Shown here piece by piece: positions 61,295 through 64,000 of a stretch of DNA of 64,000 nucleotides; position 1 is the first letter of the stretch; each line of letters opens with the position of its first letter. The translations under genes were made by a program, and so were the position numbers. The notes under the pieces are model-generated. The model worked only from the letters and a program-made list of their open reading frames with translations, made no database searches and was not told the DNA's origin. Source of the DNA: Nonomuraea endophytica (GTDB lineage Bacteria > Actinomycetota > Actinomycetes > Streptosporangiales > Streptosporangiaceae); contig NZ_JACHIN010000004.1 in assembly GCF_014203235.1 (NCBI RefSeq), forward strand, positions 1 through 64,000, written 5' to 3'.

Positions 61295-63559
61295 TCAGCT
61301 GCCGGCGCCGCTGACGCGGTAGACGTCGAAGACGCCCTGGATGCTGCGGACCGCCTTCAGCACGTGCCCCAGGTGCTTGGGGTCGCCCATCTCGAAGGTG
61401 AACTTGCTGATCGCCACCCGGTCCCGCGACGTGGTCACCGACGCGGACAGGATGTTGACGTGCTGGTCGGACAGGGTGCGGGTGACGTCGGACAGCAGCC
61501 GGGGGCGGTCGAGCGCCTCGACCTGGATGGCCACCAGGAAGACCGAGTCTTCACTTGGCGACCAGCTGACCTCGACGAGCCGGTCGGGCTGCTCCTTCAG
61601 CTGCTGGACGTTGGTGCAGTCGGCCCGGTGCACCGAGACGCCGTGGCCGCGGGTGACGAAGCCGACGATGTCGTCCCCCGGCACCGGCGTGCAGCATTTG
61701 GACAGGCGTACCCACACGTCGGCGTCGCCCGCCACGACCACACCGGCCCCACCGCCGCCGCGCGGGCGGCCCTTGAGGCGGGTGGGCAGCGAGGTCTCGG
61801 CGATGTCCTCCTCGGCGCTCTCGACGCCGCCGATGGAGGCCACGAGCTTCTGCACGACCGACTGGGCGGCGATGTGGCCCTCGCCGACGGCGGCGTAGAG
61901 GGCGGAGACGTCGGGGTAGCGCAGGTCGCGGGAGAGGGCCAGCAGCGCCTCGCCGGACATCAGGCGCTGCAGCGGCAGCCCCTGCTTGCGCATGGCCCGG
62001 CCGATGGCCTCCTTGCCGGCCTCGATCGCGGTCTCGCGGCGCTCCTTGGAGAACCACTGCCGGATCTTGTTGCGGGCCCGGCCGGACTTGACGAACTTCA
62101 GCCAGTCGCGCGACGGCCCGGCGTCGGGCGACTTGGAGGTGAAGATCTCGACGGTGTCGCCGTTGCCCAGCCGCGACTCCAGCGGCACGAGGCGGCCGTT
62201 GACGCGGGCGCCGATACATCGGTGGCCGACCTCGGTGTGGACGGCGTACGCGAAGTCGACCGGGGTCGCGCCCTCGGGCAGTGCCACGACCTGGCCGCGC
62301 GGGGTGAAGACGTAGACCTCGGAGACCGACAGGTCGAAGCGGAGCGACTCCAGGAACTCGCCCGGGTCGGAGGTCTCCTTCTGCCAGTCGAGGAGCTGGC
62401 GCAGCCACGCCATGTCGCTGCCCGGCTTGACCTTGCCCGGCGGGGCGGTGGCGCCGACCTCCTCCTTGTACTTCCAGTGGGCGGCCACGCCGTACTCGGC
62501 GCGATGGTGCATGGCGTGCGTGCGGATCTGCAGCTCCACCGGCTTGCCCTCGGGGCCGATCACCGTGGTGTGCAGCGACTGGTACATGTTGAACTTGGGC
62601 ATCGCGATGTAGTCCTTGAACCGGCCGGGCACCGGGTTCCATCGCGCGTGGATCGTTCCGAGAGCCGCATAGCAGTCGCGCACGCTGTCGACGAGCACGC
62701 GGATGCCCACCAGGTCGTAGATGTCGTCGAAGGCGACGTCCCTGGCGATCATCTTCTGGTAGACGGAGTAGTAGTGCTTGGGCCGGCCCTTGACCACCGC
62801 GCGGATCTTGGCCTCGCGCAGGTCGCCCGAGACCTTCTCGATGACCTCCTGCAGGAACAGGTCGCGCCGCGGCGCCCGCTCCGACACCATGCGGGCGATC
62901 TCGTCGTAGCGCTTGGGGTAGAGCATCGCGAAGGCGAGGTCTTCCAGCTCCCACTTGATGGTGTTCATGCCCAGGCGGTGGGCGAGCGGCGCGAAGATCT
63001 CCAGCGTCTCGCGGGACTTCTGCTGCCGCTTGTGCTCGGGCAGATAGCGCATCGTGCGCATGTTGTGGAGGCGGTCGGCCAGCTTGATGATCAGCACGCG
63101 GATGTCGCGCGACATGGCCACGACCATCTTGCGCACGGTCTCGGCCTGCGCCGCGTCCCCGAACTTGACCTTGTCCAGCTTGGTGACGCCGTCGACCAGC
63201 GAGCCGATCGTGTCGCCGAAGTCGCCGCGCAGCTCCTCCAGGCCGTAGGCGGTGTCCTCGACGGTGTCGTGGAGGAGCGCTGCGCACAGGGTCTCGTCGT
63301 CGGTGCCGAGCTCGGCCAGGATCGTGGCCACGGCGAGCGGGTGCGTGATGTAGGGGTCGCCGCTCTTACGCTTCTGATCGCGGTGATGGTACGCGGCCAC
63401 GTCGTAGGCACGCTCGATCAGGCGCAGGTCAGCCTTGGGATGGGTAGCCCTGACCGTCCGGAACAAGGGTTCCAGCACCGGGTTCATGGCCCCACCCCCA
63501 AACCGCCGCCGACGCGTCGAAGACTCGGTTACGTCGGGCACGACCACATCACGGGGCAC
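61295..63559 (-). CDS. relA: Bifunctional (p)ppGpp synthetase/hydrolase Rel
   Basis: The 754-residue stringent-response enzyme. The hydrolase HD domain has [24 protein letters not shown] and LLHDTVEDT (H97-D98); the synthetase has [14 protein letters not shown] and [13 protein letters not shown] (about 257-290). TGS ([31 protein letters not shown]), helical, zinc-finger-like ([20 protein letters not shown]) and ACT ([19 protein letters not shown]) parts follow. Both active sites look intact. The GTG start follows AAAGGAG. It lies next to apt, as usual in actinobacteria. The 173-bp gap after it (61122-61294) holds no gene. Confidence 0.96.
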   Translation of the reverse strand: MPRDVVVPDVTESSTRRRRFGGGAMNPVLEPLFRTVRATHPKADLRLIERAYDVAAYHHRDQKRKSGDPYITHPLAVATILAELGTDDETLCAALLHDTVEDTAYGLEELRGDFGDTIGSLVDGVTKLDKVKFGDAAQAETVRKMVVAMSRDIRVLIIKLADRLHNMRTMRYLPEHKRQQKSRETLEIFAPLAHRLGMNTIKWELEDLAFAMLYPKRYDEIARMVSERAPRRDLFLQEVIEKVSGDLREAKIRAVVKGRPKHYYSVYQKMIARDVAFDDIYDLVGIRVLVDSVRDCYAALGTIHARWNPVPGRFKDYIAMPKFNMYQSLHTTVIGPEGKPVELQIRTHAMHHRAEYGVAAHWKYKEEVGATAPPGKVKPGSDMAWLRQLLDWQKETSDPGEFLESLRFDLSVSEVYVFTPRGQVVALPEGATPVDFAYAVHTEVGHRCIGARVNGRLVPLESRLGNGDTVEIFTSKSPDAGPSRDWLKFVKSGRARNKIRQWFSKERRETAIEAGKEAIGRAMRKQGLPLQRLMSGEALLALSRDLRYPDVSALYAAVGEGHIAAQSVVQKLVASIGGVESAEEDIAETSLPTRLKGRPRGGGGAGVVVAGDADVWVRLSKCCTPVPGDDIVGFVTRGHGVSVHRADCTNVQQLKEQPDRLVEVSWSPSEDSVFLVAIQVEALDRPRLLSDVTRTLSDQHVNILSASVTTSRDRVAISKFTFEMGDPKHLGHVLKAVRSIQGVFDVYRVSGAGS

Positions 63560-63612
63560 ACAGACTCCTTTACGTGTGAGTCCAGGCCCCCCAGTGTATC
63601 CAGGTGGCGAAC

Positions 63613-64000
63613 TCAGACGGTCAGCAGGGCGCGTACCTCTACTCCCGGCAGGCGCGCACGCCCCTCGAGAAAGGCAAGCTCCATCAGTACGGCCACGCCC
63701 ACGACGTCGGCCCCGGCACGCCGGACCAGCTCCACCGTGGCCGCGGCGGTGCCGCCCGTGGCCAGCACGTCGTCCACGATCAGCACCCGGTCACCCGGTG
63801 CGAAGGCGTCCCGGTGCACCTCGATGGTGGCCGAGCCGTACTCCAGATCGTAGGACTCTTCCAGGGTTTCGGCGGGCAGTTTGCCCTTCTTTCTGACTGG
63901 CACGAACCCGGCACGAGCTTTGTACGCCACCGGCGCCGCCAGAATGAAGCCCCGCGCCTCGATCCCGACGATCTTGTCAGCCTCGAACAGCCCGGCGATC
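63613..64000 (-). CDS. apt: Adenine phosphoribosyltransferase, 5' end cut by window
   Basis: The last 128 residues of Apt, which makes AMP from adenine and PRPP. Visible are [31 protein letters not shown], the dimer loop [18 protein letters not shown], and the PRPP loop [14 protein letters not shown]. The N-terminus lies beyond position 64000. It is the gene before rel on the same strand, a usual actinobacterial pair. Confidence 0.93.
   Translation of the reverse strand, partial: IAGLFEADKIVGIEARGFILAAPVAYKARAGFVPVRKKGKLPAETLEESYDLEYGSATIEVHRDAFAPGDRVLIVDDVLATGGTAAATVELVRRAGADVVGVAVLMELAFLEGRARLPGVEVRALLTV

Noticed and set aside
60125..63853. 1242-codon open frame on the plus strand across dinB and opposite rel
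   Set aside because: Its product is an arginine/proline/aspartate-rich low-complexity protein with no motif. The frame is a by-product of GC-rich third positions in dinB and rel, both of which have clear domains.

Overview
The window is chromosomal DNA from a high-GC actinobacterium. The GC-rich codon use, the many GTG/TTG starts, the 4-nt stop/start overlaps, the actinobacterial order of housekeeping blocks (infC-rpmI-rplT-SpoU-pheS-pheT, argCJBDFRGH, hisS-aspS, alaS-ruvX-mltG-aroE, apt-relA) and the DUF6167/DUF948 pair beside alaS all point there. A Streptosporangiaceae-like lineage (Nonomuraea or a relative) is my best guess. That placement is inference; no 16S gene lies inside the window.

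Layout. 1-0.35 kb: promoter and leader of an rRNA operon that runs leftwards out of the window. 0.35-6.9 kb: accessory segment with a decayed HAD hydrolase, a GT-C-type membrane glycosyltransferase, a membrane-anchored NACHT NTPase (candidate defence gene) and a secreted glycerophosphodiesterase. The glycosyltransferase and the NACHT gene converge on a tandem repeat that contains both stop codons. 7.0-17.7 kb: tyrS, a PH-domain protein, 3-methyladenine glycosylase and the complete arginine cluster argC-J-B-D-F-R-G-H, with ArgR-box-like palindromes at argC. 17.8-25.0 kb: accessory genes (acyl-CoA ligase, winged-helix protein, unknowns, MFS exporter, Uma2 protein) lying between argC and pheT. 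25.1-32.5 kb: pheT-pheS, a PAS histidine kinase, a SpoU methyltransferase, rplT, rpmI and infC. infC appears to start with AUC and has a structured leader with an intrinsic terminator.

32.5-45.6 kb: a Phd/VapC-type toxin-antitoxin pair, aroE, two adjacent MltG-type transglycosylases, ruvX, alaS, two small membrane/coiled-coil proteins, a methyltransferase-DCC fusion, a VOC protein, rarA and a DUF2231 protein. 45.7-49.1 kb: an anchored cyclophilin and two tandem cytochromes P450 without a redox partner. 49.2-57.9 kb: an SF2 helicase with a predicted transmembrane hairpin, aspS, hisS, an MBL hydrolase, a second anchored cyclophilin and a DUF349 protein. 58.1-61.1 kb: a secreted GH28 enzyme, a cupin and dinB, whose start codon lies in a LexA-type box. 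61.3-64.0 kb: rel and the 5'-truncated apt.

Functional themes are translation (five aminoacyl-tRNA synthetase genes counting pheS/pheT, IF3, L35, L20), arginine biosynthesis under local ArgR control, (p)ppGpp/purine metabolism, and scattered accessory genes. The strongest candidates for new biology are the membrane NACHT protein, the helicase with a membrane hairpin, the infC leader, the pair of MltG paralogues and the intergenic tandem repeats. All functions are read from recognisable motifs; no database search was possible.
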